Counted from the stretch's first letter, positions 32,306 to 43,283 are shown. The stretch: DNA of 64,000 nucleotides from Zoroaster sp. YZ-2022 (GCA_029582265.1 CM055819.1:24876715-24940714), one strand, 5' to 3'. A program made the numbers and translations. Notes: a model not told the origin generated them from the sequence alone.

Positions 32306-32749
32306 ATGGTATCTATAGCGATGATGATTGGAGGCGCGGTAGTTAACGCGTTGGCATTTACAGGATCGAGTTTCTTATTTAGTACTTTTCGCGGTAGCGA
32401 CGCTGAACAAGAACGAAAACGACACGATTTAGCGCTAGAACGACTCTCGAAAGCTAGAGACGAATTTAGTAAAAAGCGTTTAAAATATCTAGATTATTTA
32501 AACGAGAAAATACAAAAAGAATCGAGCGCCGTAAGAACGTTTAATAGCATCGATGAAGCGATGAATGAATATTCGCGAGTTACGGGAACACGAATAGATT
32601 TGCCTAAAGATTTATACGACGAACCGCGACTAGAAGATTTTTACGTTCCTAGCGAAGATCAAAAAACGCGAGAAATTATATTTATCGTAATAGGCATGAG
32701 CGTTGTGGGTTACGCGAGTTATAAATTGTTGAAAAAAGATAAAAAGTAA
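32306..32749 (+). CDS. Conserved Polinton protein, 147 residues, coiled and membrane-anchored
   Basis: N-terminal hydrophobic segment (AMMIGGAVVNALAFTGSSFL), then a charged helical region (AEQERKRHDLALERLSKARD; FSKKRLKYLDYLNEK), the conserved DFYVPSEDQK, and a C-terminal transmembrane helix (IIFIVIGMSVVGYASYKLL) with a Lys-rich end. This pattern recurs in Polintons of cnidarians, echinoderms and fish from my knowledge of the family; the function is not established. Its 3' end was included in the tandem duplication downstream (relic at 34150-34200). Intact. Confidence 0.75.
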   Translation: MVSIAMMIGGAVVNALAFTGSSFLFSTFRGSDAEQERKRHDLALERLSKARDEFSKKRLKYLDYLNEKIQKESSAVRTFNSIDEAMNEYSRVTGTRIDLPKDLYDEPRLEDFYVPSEDQKTREIIFIVIGMSVVGYASYKLLKKDKK

Positions 32750-32755
32750 TTGTAA

Positions 32756-34107
32756 ATGGCAACGGGAGGAAAAGATGTTTATGTGGTAGATCCGTTATTA
32801 CATGGCCTTGACGATGATGAAATAGATGAAAATGAAAGTGAAAACAACTTGGATGATAGTTTAGCTGAACAAGAAACTTCTTTAAGTACACCAAATTTTT
32901 CTCAAGAAACTATATTTAGTAGATCTATAGTTGATGATTTTTATGCATCGCGTAAAAAAGCAAAACCAAGTACAATAGATTATAGTGATTTCTTTTATAC
33001 CAAAAATAATAAAGGACAAACTGTACTCTATTTTAAAAAAGGTAATAAAAATATACTATTATCTAAATCCCAAGGTGGATTTTACGCAGAATCTACTTTA
33101 AAAAATAGAGCAGGATTAACTGATAGAGATATATATAAATTTGATGAACGTAAAGAAGCTATAAAAAATGTTATAGAAAAATCAAACAAACCATTAGATA
33201 GCGTAACGCAAGATGTAAGACCGCGTTCAATTTCACCTCGATTGTTACCATCTATACCGATACAACGAGTAGAAAAATCAGTACAAGTAGGAGAAGCTAT
33301 CGAAATGGCCGTTGTAACTCTCGGGAGAGAGCAAGAAACTCAAACGGAATTAAACATTCCATGGCGAGAAGTGTTGGCGCTCAATGACATTTTGACTACA
33401 AATCGAGGTGAACAATTAGATCTTTTAACTAAATTGAAAGTAATTAATCAAAAAATATATGATCTTGAAAAAGAATACGTAAGCGCTCGAGATAGAGACG
33501 ATGAAGATGAAGATGAAACCGCAAAATTACGTGAACTGCGAAAACTAAAAGACGACAAAAACATTTTGTTACAACAAATTGATGCGCAAGATTACGTTCT
33601 TCGTAGTCAAATCAATAGAATTAAAGAAACGTTTCAACAAATGTTAGAAAGAGACGTTACGTTGATGGATAAAATTAAAACTTTATTTAGAGAACAAGGC
33701 GTAACGATCGTTAGTATATTAACGGCTTTTGTTATGACTATTACCGCTATAGGCGGAGCAATCGCTAGTACCGTAAATTCAGTTTTACCCCCAACACCCG
33801 CACCCCCAAAACCTGTACCGCCTACGCCAACACCAGTACCGCCAACGCCTAAACCCATTCCCCCACACCAGAACCGAGCGGAGGTGTGAAAGAGTGGATA
33901 CAAAAAACATTAAAAAATCTAGCGAGCATATTATCTAAACTAGGAGCGAAAGCTTTAGCCGCTTTACCGGCTATTGTAGGATCGGTAGTAAGTTGGTTAT
34001 TTAAAACGGCTTCCGGTATCGTTACGTATGCGGCCGAACATTTGTGGTTAGCCTTGACCGGGGTTGGAGTACTAGTTTTAACATACGCGCAGAAAACGTT
34101 AAAATAA
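32756..34107 (+). pseudogene. Polinton coiled-coil/proline-rich protein, copy 1 (frameshifted)
   Basis: The first frame (32756-33889) has an acidic start, a Lys-rich middle, long coiled-coil stretches (ILLQQIDAQDYVLRSQINRI; LREQG-like REQGVTIVSILTAFVM) and a Pro-rich linker (PVPPTPTPVPPTPKPIPP). The rest lies in another frame (33886-34107): KEWIQKTLKNLASILSKLGA and two hydrophobic helices ending in LTYAQKTLK. The break is at a run of five C near 33860. In related elements the two parts belong to one long protein that ends in such a GGVKEW-type helical domain; its role (structural or fibre-like) is not established. This module is tandemly duplicated (copy 2 at 34206-35472). Confidence 0.75.
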
Positions 34108-34205
34108 CAATTCGTAAACCATAACGCCGAGGTTTGCTATAGCGTTTATTGCAATAAACGCGGTGAGTTATAAACTATTGAAAAAATATAAAAAGTAATT
34201 GTAAA

Positions 34206-35472
34206 ATGGCAACGGGGGGAGAGTACGATTATGCAGAACCAGAGTATAATCAAGATGATGATGAGAAAGATATGTTTACTGATGTTGAGGAAGATATATT
34301 TACTGATGATGAGGAAGATATATTTACCGATAATGAAGAATTAGAGCTTGCCAACTTGGAATATAAAAAACTTAAAGAGCACGTTAATGCTTTTTATGAA
34401 AGTATAGGTTATAGAACTGCTAAAAAAAACTATCATGACTTTGTAGAGAAATTTGATAAAAAAAAGAAATATGACCGCACTTTTTTATGAAAAAGGTGAT
34501 AAAGAATTTCGATTAACAAATTTCGGAAAAGAAAAAAAAAAGTACCTTTTTTAAAATAAGTGAAATACCGGGTTTAAGTTTAAATGATTTTGTACCGTTT
34601 AGTGCAAAAGAAATAGCTTTTATTAAAGCTATAAAAGCATCGGAAGAACTAAAAGGTAAAAAAAACTCTCGAGAGAGCAAGAAGTAGTAGCGCCTGATGA
34701 AACTATACCAAAAATCTAGGTGAGCAATTAAATCTTTTAACTAAATTGAAAGTAATTAATCAAAAAATATCTGATGAAAAAGAATTAATTAACGACGCTA
34801 AAGAAAGAGGGTTTGATTTGTATGAAAAAGATCAACGAAAGTTGCGAGAACTAAAAGACGACAAACAAGTTTTGATAGAGCAAATAGATGCGCAAGATTA
34901 CGTTCTTCGTAGTCAAATCAATAGAATTAAAGAAACGTTTCAAAAAATGTTAGAAAGAGACGTTACGTTGATGGATAAAATTAAAACTTTATTTAGAGAA
35001 CAAGGCGTAACGATCGTTAGTATATTAACGGCTTTTGTTATGACTATTACCGCTATAGGCGGAGCAATCGCTTTTTTAGTCAAATCGATCGGTAATGCTG
35101 CGAGCCAAGTTTTACCAAAACCCGTACAACTAACGTCGTTAACACCCGCACTACCAACCGAACCACCCGCACCCGAACCTATACCACCTACGCCAACACC
35201 AGTACCACCAACGCCTAAACCCATTCCCCCCCACACCAGAACCGAGCGGAGGCGTAAAAGAGTGGATACAAAAAACATTAAAAAATCTAGCGAGCATATT
35301 ATCTAAACTAGGAGCGAAAGCTTTAGCCGCTTTACCGGCTATTGTAGGATCGGTAGTAAGTTGGTTATTTAAAACGGCTAGTAAAGTAGTTACATTAGCG
35401 GCGGAACATTTGTGGCTAACCTTGACGGCGGTCGGCGTTTTAGTTTTAACGTATGTACAACGAAAACTCTAA
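34206..35472 (+). pseudogene. Polinton coiled-coil/proline-rich protein, copy 2 (degraded)
   Basis: Second copy of the preceding module. It keeps the MATGG start and an acidic repeat (EEDIFTD three times), stops at 34490, is scrambled by frame changes and a deletion to about 34740, then resumes with the coiled coil (QIDAQDYVLRSQINRIKETF) and Pro-rich linker. A run of seven C near 35225 shifts the frame, and the helical C-terminal part continues to a stop at 35470-35472. The duplication also includes the 3' end of the 147-residue gene and of the minus-strand gene's tail. Its stop overlaps the tail of the opposite gene. Confidence 0.8.
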
Positions 35473-36869
35473 AATAACAATTCATAAATCATAATGCCTA
35501 TCCCGGTTAAAATTGCGAAACCGAGTATTAAAGAATTTTTTTCTAAAGGGGGTGTATCATTAAAAGATTCTTTTACAGCTTCGCTAGCGTGCGCTATTGT
35601 AGTAAGATCTTTAGGTTCTTGTACGTGCGTTGCTTCGCTAGCGCGCGTGTTGACGCTTTTACGCTTCGCGTCGTCATCATCTAACGGTAAAGGAGGAGAA
35701 GGAACGTGCGTTGAATTTGTATCTAAATTTGAACCCAACGATAAACCACTCGTCACGATCGAAATATTATTGTTGTATCCCGCTAACGTACCTATACGCA
35801 TATTCATGTCGCTCGGCATTAGATATACATTTTCTCCGAGACAAAAGTTTAATTGCGTTTTAGTATCCGATAGAGATTTTTGATACCGATCGATACTAGA
35901 TTGTGAATCGACCGGAGAATCAATCTCGGCATCTATTATATTTATAAATGCACGCTGCGCGTCTAAACCGGTACCGGCTGTAAAAAATCCACTTTTTGCT
36001 TGCGCTTGAGCTCCTAATAACGCGTAAACGTAGGTTCTTATAGAATCGTTAATTCGTTCCGTACCGATATCCGTAAAACCTCGAGCTAATCCCAAAGACA
36101 ATATAAATTTAGTCCACGCCGTTTTAACGCTATCGGATTGTAAAATGAAACCTACTCTGATGGTATGTTCTTTACGATTATGTACGCCGTCGTCAAAATC
36201 CATTCTTTTTTCACCCGCTTCAAAGTTTGCGGAAAGATTGTCGAGAGGAATAGGGCCAACGTTTGGATTTAAAATAGAATTGTCGTAGTTGTGCCCGGGC
36301 ACCGGATCGTATCTTTTACCAACGTTTCGCCACCAATAAGCGGTACCTAATCCATCGCTGTACGCATCGACGCGTTGTTTCCAATGATTCGACGTTGAGA
36401 GGTGAAAGTCTTTACATAATTTTTTATACGCGCTTGCGTCTATATTGTTATCAAACGCGTCGTAAAAATTTTGAAAAGATGTAGGGCAACTCATTTCTTT
36501 GAGCAGTCGTCTAATTTGATAATAAACGTGAAATCTAAAAAAACTACGAATCATCTGGCTCGAATGAAACAAATGCCCGTAGCTCACGCCGCATCTCGTC
36601 GTAGCGCAACAAGTCGTAAAATTTATTTGGTTTGGATAAAATTTTAACGGATTATGATGCCAATCGTCGACAACTTTTTGACTATTAACTTTGGGCAACT
36701 TGTAGTTGCTAAAAACATTATCGAAATGTACGTTAAAAAACTCGTTTTCGTTAACGTAAACGTTTATACTCGTTAAATCGCTAGCGTTAAAATCAAAAGG
36801 CGGTTTAAAATCTCCGAATGTTAGATACGAATACGTAAAATTGCTCTTGAACGCTAATGGAAACGTTAT
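35469..36869 (-). pseudogene. Conserved Polinton virion-associated protein, about 466 codons, ATG apparently lost
   Basis: Without an internal stop the frame runs from 36869 to 35469. It includes GDFKPPFDFNASDLTS, FFNVHFDNVFSNY, DDWHHNPLKFYPNQINF, RSFFRFHVYYQIRRLL, and a later GENVYLMPSDMNMRIG-type segment before a C-terminal transmembrane helix (LILGFAILTGIGIMIYELLF). This pattern recurs in Polintons of marine invertebrates, with unassigned role. The position corresponding to the start carries ATA (36867-36869); no ATG lies between it and the upstream stop, and the next in-frame Met codon is far inside. Whether it is silent is uncertain. Divergent with the penton-type gene. Confidence 0.65.
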
Positions 36870-36905
36870 TTTATTATATTAAAATTATAACTTTTTAATA
36901 ATAAA
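36870..36905. promoter_or_regulatory. Divergent promoter region
   Basis: 36 A/T-rich bases (ttattatattaaaattataa core) separate the starts of two divergent Polinton genes. Confidence 0.45.
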
Positions 36906-37583
36906 ATGCATCACACCTTTGAAATCGAAATTAGCAAAGACGGGGGGACGGTTCAATTAGACGACGTTATCGATAATCGCGAGGGCAATCTCGCTATAGC
37001 GTTACATAGCGTAAACGTTTGGGTGGGATATTACAACGTGCGTAAAAAAGAAAGAATAATCCATCGTACGACGGGAGAGCCGGATGATGTAATAAGTTTT
37101 ATCGAACCGGGGCTTTACAACATTGACGAAATTATCGATATTATAGTAAAAAACGCGCCTTGGATCTCTTTTACTATCGATAAAACAACCGGCGTTTTCT
37201 TGCTAAATTTAACTCAAGCGAATAAATCCGTCAAATTTACATCCGGGTTGGCTAATTTGCTCGGGTTTCACAACGAATTTTTAACCGTGGGAGAATATAG
37301 TAAAAGAATCGACGTGCAACTTTAAAAAAATTTATACATTCATTGCGATCAAATTTCTACGACTTTAAATTATTTCAACGGCAAACCTTGCAACATTTTA
37401 AACGCTTTTCCTTTGCAAGACAAATCATTCGGAGAGAGTATGTATATGGAATATAAAAACCCGTTGTGGAAAAAATTAAAAGTCGGTACTTTAAACGCGT
37501 TTAGTTTTCAAATTAAAGATTCGAAAGGTAGATACATACATAATCACGGTTTCCCCATTATTTTAAATCTAGAAATTATATAA
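36906..37583 (+). pseudogene. Penton-type minor capsid protein, in-frame stop
   Basis: The first 139 codons begin MHHTFEIEISKDGGTVQLDD and contain a beta-rich core (LAIALHSVNVWVGYYNV; VKFTSGLANLLGF). A TAA at 37323-37325 interrupts the frame, which then remains open to 37583 and reads GKPCNILNAFPLQDKSFGES, EYKNPLWKKL, FQIKDSKGRYIHNHGFPI. The second half matches the C-terminal jelly-roll part of Polinton minor capsid (penton-like) proteins. It would occupy capsid vertices. The next gene follows after two bases. Confidence 0.78.
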
Positions 37584-37585
37584 AT

Positions 37586-38026
37586 ATGGCGAGTATTTAC
37601 GGACCGAGTCGTGTAAGCGGCGTTGTCGCTACTAACGCTAACGACGAAATTTTACTAACGTTGACCGGTGAAATTTACGAACATCACGGATATCTAAACA
37701 GGGATGAAATTTTACAAAGGATAGTTCTCGTTGAAAAATACAACGTCGTAATCGGATGGCACGATACGTTTAAACAACCCTTTTTCATGTTTACAATCGC
37801 GCCAACGTACTGCAGTATTTTTACGCAATTTATAAAAACTAATAGTTTCGTTACGCATACATCGACGCGCGATTACGCTAGCGACATTTATTATATTCCT
37901 AGTCCACAACGAGATGAGAAATTTCATTTTATCAATGGTGAAACGCAACATTTAAAATACGAAATGTGTTTTAAAATACGAGATGTGAGAAAGTTTTTGC
38001 GGAGGCGACCTTTTTCGGCTCGCTAA
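37586..38026 (+). CDS. Polinton protein of unknown function (MASIYGPS family), copy 1
   Basis: 146 residues beginning MASIYGPSRVSGVVATNAND. Soluble, mixed alpha/beta appearance (VEKYNVVIGWHDTFKQPFF). A second copy with the same first nine residues starts at 38095. No known domain recognised. The end (RRRPFSAR) may be frameshifted relative to relatives, but I cannot check this. Confidence 0.55.
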   Translation: MASIYGPSRVSGVVATNANDEILLTLTGEIYEHHGYLNRDEILQRIVLVEKYNVVIGWHDTFKQPFFMFTIAPTYCSIFTQFIKTNSFVTHTSTRDYASDIYYIPSPQRDEKFHFINGETQHLKYEMCFKIRDVRKFLRRRPFSAR

Positions 38027-38094
38027 ACTCTAAAATATGTTTTAAAATATAAATAGCGAGTTTACCGTCGAGTTAATAATTTTATATAATAAAT

Positions 38095-38616
38095 ATGGCG
38101 AGTATTTACGGACCTAGTCGTAAAAACGAGCTCGAGCTCGTTTCATCCGCACAAAACAACGCTTACACTCTTTAAAAAAGTGGACATATCGATAATGCTT
38201 TACAAAGCAAAACGTTTTATAATTTAGATGATAAAATTTGGTTTGCTTGGGGAGGTAGATATGGCCCGAGTTTTGATGCCTTTGTGCCTATAACGGATTG
38301 CACAACTTTTGTAAAAATAATTCATGGTGAAAACGTTTTTCAACGAGTTGAAAAACGAGAAATTTTATTGGGTGGTGAACCCAGCCTTTTTTTACCCGAT
38401 GATAACGACAGATTTTGGCTTAATGATGATGAAAGCAAATATATAAAAATGCAGCATTTGCTTAAAAATAAGCCAACCCAACTACTACAGAAAATTTCTC
38501 ATTCATTTTGTTTTTTTAGGCTCTTTAGAAACTGGAATTTGTTACGAGATCAAAATTATTACTTGGCCGTTAAATTGAAAAATTATAATCTTTTTCTATT
38601 AATAATAAAACAATGA
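38095..38616 (+). pseudogene. MASIYGPS-family protein, copy 2, in-frame stop
   Basis: The frame starts MASIYGPSRKNELELVSS and meets TAA at 38173-38175. The same frame then stays open from there to 38616, with FYNLDDKIWFAWGGRYGPS and FVPITDCTTFVKIIHGEN. The two copies share leader DNA (ataaatatggcgagtattta) but diverge in most of the body, so they are either old paralogs or different genes with a common start. Confidence 0.6.
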
Positions 38617-39231
38617 GCGTAGTTACAGAATCAACGAATGTACTTTACCCGAATTTACCGTCTTTGACGGACGATGCTAAAACATTTCGATTGCAAAAAA
38701 TCAACGATATTCAAAAAGAATTACGAGCTGAAATAAACGAGCGTGAAGCCGTATATAAAAAATATAATAAAATTATCAACGCTTGTAACGTCGTAGAAAC
38801 TCTAGCTGAATTGGGCTGTATGGGAGCAGGGGCCGTCGGAATCGCCAGCATCGCGACCGTTGTAGCGTCGCCGGTAGGATACGCTTTAGAAGGATTAGCT
38901 TTAGGGTTGGGTGTAGGAGCGGGTGCTCTTAGATACGCAAAATCTAAATTATCTAAAAAAGCTAAAAAAACACGACGAGATACGTGTTTTAGCGTTGTCT
39001 AAACTCAACACGATCGAAAACCACGTTAGTAAAGCGATCGAAGACAACGTTATTTTTCAAGAAGAATTTGTACTCGTATGCGAAGAGCGAGATAAATATT
39101 ATAAAATGAAAGAAAAAATCCGCAACAACTCGGTTAAAGCGGCGACTTTATCGACTGAAACGGAGGTTAAACCCACCGATGTAAATGCGGAAAAAAAAGT
39201 TCTTATAGAAAAACTTTTGAGTTTAAAATAA
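38613..39231 (+). pseudogene. Polinton helical/membrane protein, frameshifted
   Basis: The first frame (38613-39002) gives a coiled region (LQKINDIQKELRAEINEREA) and two glycine-rich hydrophobic helices (GAVGIASIATVVASPVGYA; LGLGVGAGALRYAKSKLSKK). Near 38955-38985, in an A-rich stretch, the frame changes. The second frame continues HDEIRVLALSKLNTIENHVS and EEFVLVCEERDKYYKMKEKI to 39231. The two parts together match the layout of a conserved Polinton protein known from cnidarians; function unknown. The start overlaps the previous stop by four bases. Confidence 0.7.
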
Positions 39232-39340
39232 ACTTGTCGGTAAATAAATCTTACTACAATCAAAAACCCGCTTCGCGAGTAGCGGAGCGGGTAAAAACAA
39301 CGTGTAGACCTCCCCCTTACGCCCCTAAATTATAATTATA
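39232..39340. terminator. Convergent gene ends with a short hairpin
   Basis: Between convergent genes lies cccgcttcgcgagtagcggagcggg, whose ends cccgct and agcggg pair around a short interior. It could be a transcript-end hairpin, but this is a weak call. Confidence 0.25.
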
Positions 39341-39783
39341 CTATAAACGAGTTGTTGTCTTTAACAACTCTTTCATCACAAAATTATGATTTTTCCTAGC
39401 GAGAGTTTCGACTAGCGATAAAGTTTTACAAAGAAACGCGCAATTTGTACATATTTCCGCTTTTGCTTTTGTACCCATTTTACATCTTTTACAAGCAACT
39501 GCCTTTCTTTTTCCTTGCCTAATACGACCCACGTGCATGGAGCAATATACATCCTCATCCGTTCTTGGTTTACTACATTTTTTTAATGAACCGTTTAAAA
39601 GCCATTCGCACGAGCCGTTTACTCGTCGCGGTATAACGCTAACGCTCGTAGTTTTATTATCGCTATTAAATAATCCTCCTTGATTAGTTTTCCATATTTA
39701 CCGGATGCATAGCCAATTTTAATATTATTTTTTAATGCGATCTCTTTTAGCTCAGATTTGCTCTTTAATCTATAGTTTGCCAT
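39341..39783 (-). pseudogene. SAP-like plus Cys-rich (zinc-binding) Polinton protein, frameshifted
   Basis: ATG at 39781-39783 opens MANYRLKSKSELKEIALKNN, a SAP/HeH-like DNA-binding helix pair. After a frame change near 39660-39690, the other frame gives Cys-rich sequence: CEWLLNGSLKKC, VYCSMHVGRI, then CKRCKMGTKAKAEICTNC, two CxxC-type pairs fitting a zinc site. It is the gene nearest the right TIR. A role in DNA binding is inference. Confidence 0.55.
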
Positions 39784-39798
39784 AGTCGTTATTAAACG

Positions 39799-39974
39799 AG
39801 ATAATATTTTTTACTTTTTTCAATTTTTTAAGTGTGATTTTATATTAACGCCCCACCATTTTTAAACCAAGACACGCCCCTTTTTGGGTGGGTAAAAAGT
39901 TGATGACGTCATCAATGATGACGTCATCAACCTTTTTTAGTAGGTGTCCTAGAACCCCCATCTAACATACTACT
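39799..39974 (-). repeat. Right terminal inverted repeat of the Polinton
   Basis: Complement of the left TIR without its 85-base extra stretch. TGACGTCA palindromes lie at 39904-39911 and 39919-39926. Followed by agctc, the target duplication. Confidence 0.93.
39904..39926. promoter_or_regulatory. Two TGACGTCA palindromes in the right TIR
   Basis: Same CRE-type pair as in the left TIR but spaced 15 rather than 20 bases start to start, one intervening ctttt block being absent. Confidence 0.55.
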
Positions 39975-40985
39975 AGCTCGGTCAAGCCTTTGGCATTTGA
40001 AGCAATAAGAGGAGTCCTACACTTGGTCTGAATGTTACTCTCAGTGTATAACTGACTACAGTCTAAGACTCAATCTACAAATTAAATAATTTCATGTGCC
40101 AGTGCAAGTAGGAATGAAGCTGGTCTGGTAATTATGAGCGAGGAATGAATAACCCTCTCTGAAAAACTAAATATGGGAGCAATAACAATGCAATTACCAT
40201 TACCACTAGACTGCAAATTGAGGCCTTAATATTTAATCTCTTTTTCTAATTGATGTGTACATGTACAGTGTGCATAAAAATTGCATTAATTTAATACAAA
40301 AAACTGATAAAAGGCTACTATACTTTAACACATGATTACATTGTGTCATAAAACTCATTCAGGAGAGTGCATTCAGTAGAACAAGTGCAAGTAGAGGCAA
40401 AGCTAGTCTGGTTGGCAATTATGAGTGAGTAATGAATGACCGTCTCGGAAAAACTAACTGTGGGAGCACTAACAATGCACTTACCATTATCACTAGATTG
40501 CAAATTGAGGCCTTAATATTAAATCTCTTTTTAAAATTGATGTGTATACATGTATGTAGAGTCTAAAACCCATTCTACAAATTAAACAATTTGGTGTGGT
40601 GCAAGTCGAGGCAAAGCTGATCTGGTAATTATGAGGACAAAACAGTGCTTACATGTATATTACACATGTGTCTGTCCACACTAATGGGTCTAAAAGCGTG
40701 ACATTTTAATGGAACATGAGACATTAATAATAAAATGAAGTAATTTGTCATATTTTTTTCTGTGTACATTCCAAGTGCCTTGAGGATTGTGCTTTTCAAA
40801 GATTTGGACAACTTTCTCAGCATTTAAGTAATTACAAGGTGATGTTCTTTAAGATGTTATGTTTGTAACGTGGACAGACATTTAATCAGAATTGACCAGA
40901 AGTACTGATAAAACAGATTTATTCACCCACATATTGTCACTTTTACAATGCTATTCCCTAAGGATTATTACCTGAACAAAATCAA
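39975..40985. repeat. Unit 1 of the GPCR triplication, right part
   Basis: Continues the 5' flank of GPCR copy 1 after the Polinton (ggtcaagcctttggcatttg). The same sequence runs unbroken at 46272 onward. Internal near-repeats (gaggcaaagctggtctgg, aactgtgggagcactaacaa) recur two to three times. No gene. Confidence 0.85.
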
Positions 40986-42240
40986 GACAACGCTTTTTTG
41001 TTTTTTGCTCTACATACATTATACAGAAGGTGGCTAGATTTATATGGCACTCAGGCATAACAGCTATAGGATTCAGTGTTTAGTCTCTATGAATTGAAGT
41101 CATTACAACATTTATAGAGTCCAAGTTTGTAGCTATACATTTGTTGAGAAGGTGACATGTGCTGGAGAGTGTCTCCAATGGATACAAAGACAACTAGACT
41201 TGAGGTGTTTGTCCTACGGATGAACACAAAGCTGTTCCGTTGTTGTTGGACTATGATTGTTATGATGCGACCCCCAACCTAAGTTATAGGCCTAAACCTG
41301 ATCTTGAAATTGACCATTGGGTTGAGACCTTAAAGATGCAGTGCCCGATTTTAGGTCGATGTGACGGTCAAAAATTTAATTTGACTTAGACCATTTACAA
41401 ATAAATACAAGAGAAACTATTATTTCATGTACAATCATGAGTTAAACTCTTTATTCATGAAACTCAGATCAATCATGACATCAACTTCAAATATATTCTT
41501 GATAAAGATTCATCTCCAATGGTATTTTCCATAACTTTAAAAACTTTGAAAACCAGCATTTTATGTGTTTTTCCCCAGAAATCGATATAAAAAATCTCGT
41601 CACAGGTCATGCAATCGTAGTGTTTATTTTGGATTAACTCAGTGACTGGAAATAATTTCCCACATGATAAGGTCATATTACCGTTTCTGCTGCATAAAGA
41701 AGCCAGTAATTTGCAGTCATCTTTAAATGAAGGATAATAATTCCATACCCTGCTGAAAGTCTGCTCTGATCATGACGATACTTCCCCTTTAATAACTATA
41801 TCTTACTCGTTCCTAAGAAAATTGTTTTTTTTTATGCATATGCATAATGATGCCGATGATTTTCACCAACCTATATAATGCCGATGATGTTGGTTCCAGT
41901 GTTAGTTGACATGTTATCGCAAAATAAATACAATTAAAAAGTACAACATTGTTGCTGTCTCTTCTTGTTTTCTGCTGTAAGACATTTAAGTTTGATAAAA
42001 ACTCTTTCTGGGATGGGCACTTTTAATAAAGAAGAGTAAAATTTCAAGATTTATTTTCAAACTGCAAACGGATGTAAATCAAATTTTTCACTGATGTGAT
42101 CAGATTAAACTGTACAGTTATCTTGTACACCACAATGTCCTGTAAGGAGATGACAAAAATAGTTCCTTCTTTATTGAAATGTGCCAATTATCCTAAGAAA
42201 TTATTTTCATTTAGGAAAGTTATTTTTTGTCAATACCAGG

Positions 42241-42897
42241 TTTGTTCCAGCCCTTTGCTTCCCTTAAAACAGCAGCTTCCACCTTCTGTATGTCTTCTTA
42301 TGAAGTCCCTGGCTCATCAGGTCGCTTCCGCTGGGGACGATGCTGCCTTTCAACAACTGGAGGTTGAACCTGCAGTAGAAATTATTGGAAAATAATAGAT
42401 TTAGTATTATGTTTTTCATGAACAAATTGTACCACAAACATTTTTCACAAATAGATGTTTATCTGCAAATCTTTACTTAGAAGAACACAGACCAATTATT
42501 GCTTGTTTTACCATGGGGATGATTTTACTTTGTGGACACGCAAGTCAATGACAATTTATGAAGGGTTACTTAAACGAGAAGAACTTTGAAAATGACTCAA
42601 CATTCTCTTTCACTGTCACTTCTGACAAGGAACCAAAATACATGCAACAAAAAGATTTCACAAATTACCTTTCGGGTTACTGTAATATGCTGGGCGTTGT
42701 CCTCACTAACCACATGCGATTTGATTTCTGAAGTCCCAAATTGTCACGAACCCAGCAAATACGCTCTGCCAAAGTGCCGTCCTGGAGGGTACCGGATGTT
42801 GTCCTTCAAGGGGTAGGGCCGCCTTGGGTGCCGGCTGTTAGGGATGGAGCCTCGTCGGATGACTCTGTGTCCATAGGGGAGACTGGGGGTCTAGTCT
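42241..42897 (-). other. Exon-like segments inside the 3.8-kb insertion
   Basis: On the minus strand, 42897-42711 follows tttcatttacag and ends before gttagt; it begins TRPPVSPMDTESSDEAPSLT but then stops. A second segment after tactgcag (down from about 42372) reads VQPPVVERQHRPQRKRPDEP and stops. Both have good splice-site contexts and higher G+C than their surroundings. I do not recognise the gene; captured host exons or decayed transposon exons are both possible. Confidence 0.3.
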
Positions 42898-43283
42898 GTA
42901 AATGAAAAAGAAAGCACACTTCCTTGTTAAAATTTGTAAATTCTAATAGAGTATCCTAAAAGAAAATTACAATGCTATTTTTGTATATATGTTCGCTGCT
43001 CTCCATTTAATGCTATAACGCTGAAAGGAGTTTGTTTGAAACTTTAAATTAAAAACTTTAAATTTGAGTATGCTGATCACAGAATGTTTCTATCCAAATG
43101 GAATTACTTTGAGTAAAAATTGTGATTGAAATTTCTGAATCATGTATAATGCTTAACCTCACAGTTTTTCACCAAATACTAGTGTAAACATTAAGTTTAC
43201 TTTATGTTTCATTAATATTTTGGACTGTTCATGTCAAATAATTGTCCAGAAAGATTTAATTTAATTTGATTGTTATCTGAGAA

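Larger units (their letters stand above)
25227..39974 (+). mobile_element. Polinton/Maverick element (degraded), 14.7 kb
   Basis: Terminal inverted repeats start AGTAGTATGTTAG on both ends. The target duplication is agctc (or tagctc if one terminal base is shared). The empty site is seen at 46266-46271 in the paralogous unit. Polinton hallmark genes are present: protein-primed DNA polymerase B, D-D35-E integrase, packaging ATPase, double jelly-roll capsid protein, penton-type protein. Genes are packed on both strands with overlaps. The polymerase, ATPase, penton and several other genes are broken, and no cysteine protease is seen. The interior has many CG dinucleotides compared with the host flanks. 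Confidence 0.95.

Noticed and set aside
35494..35883. Plus-strand ORF opposite the 466-codon Polinton gene
   Set aside because: It is a shadow of the minus-strand gene, which has the family match.
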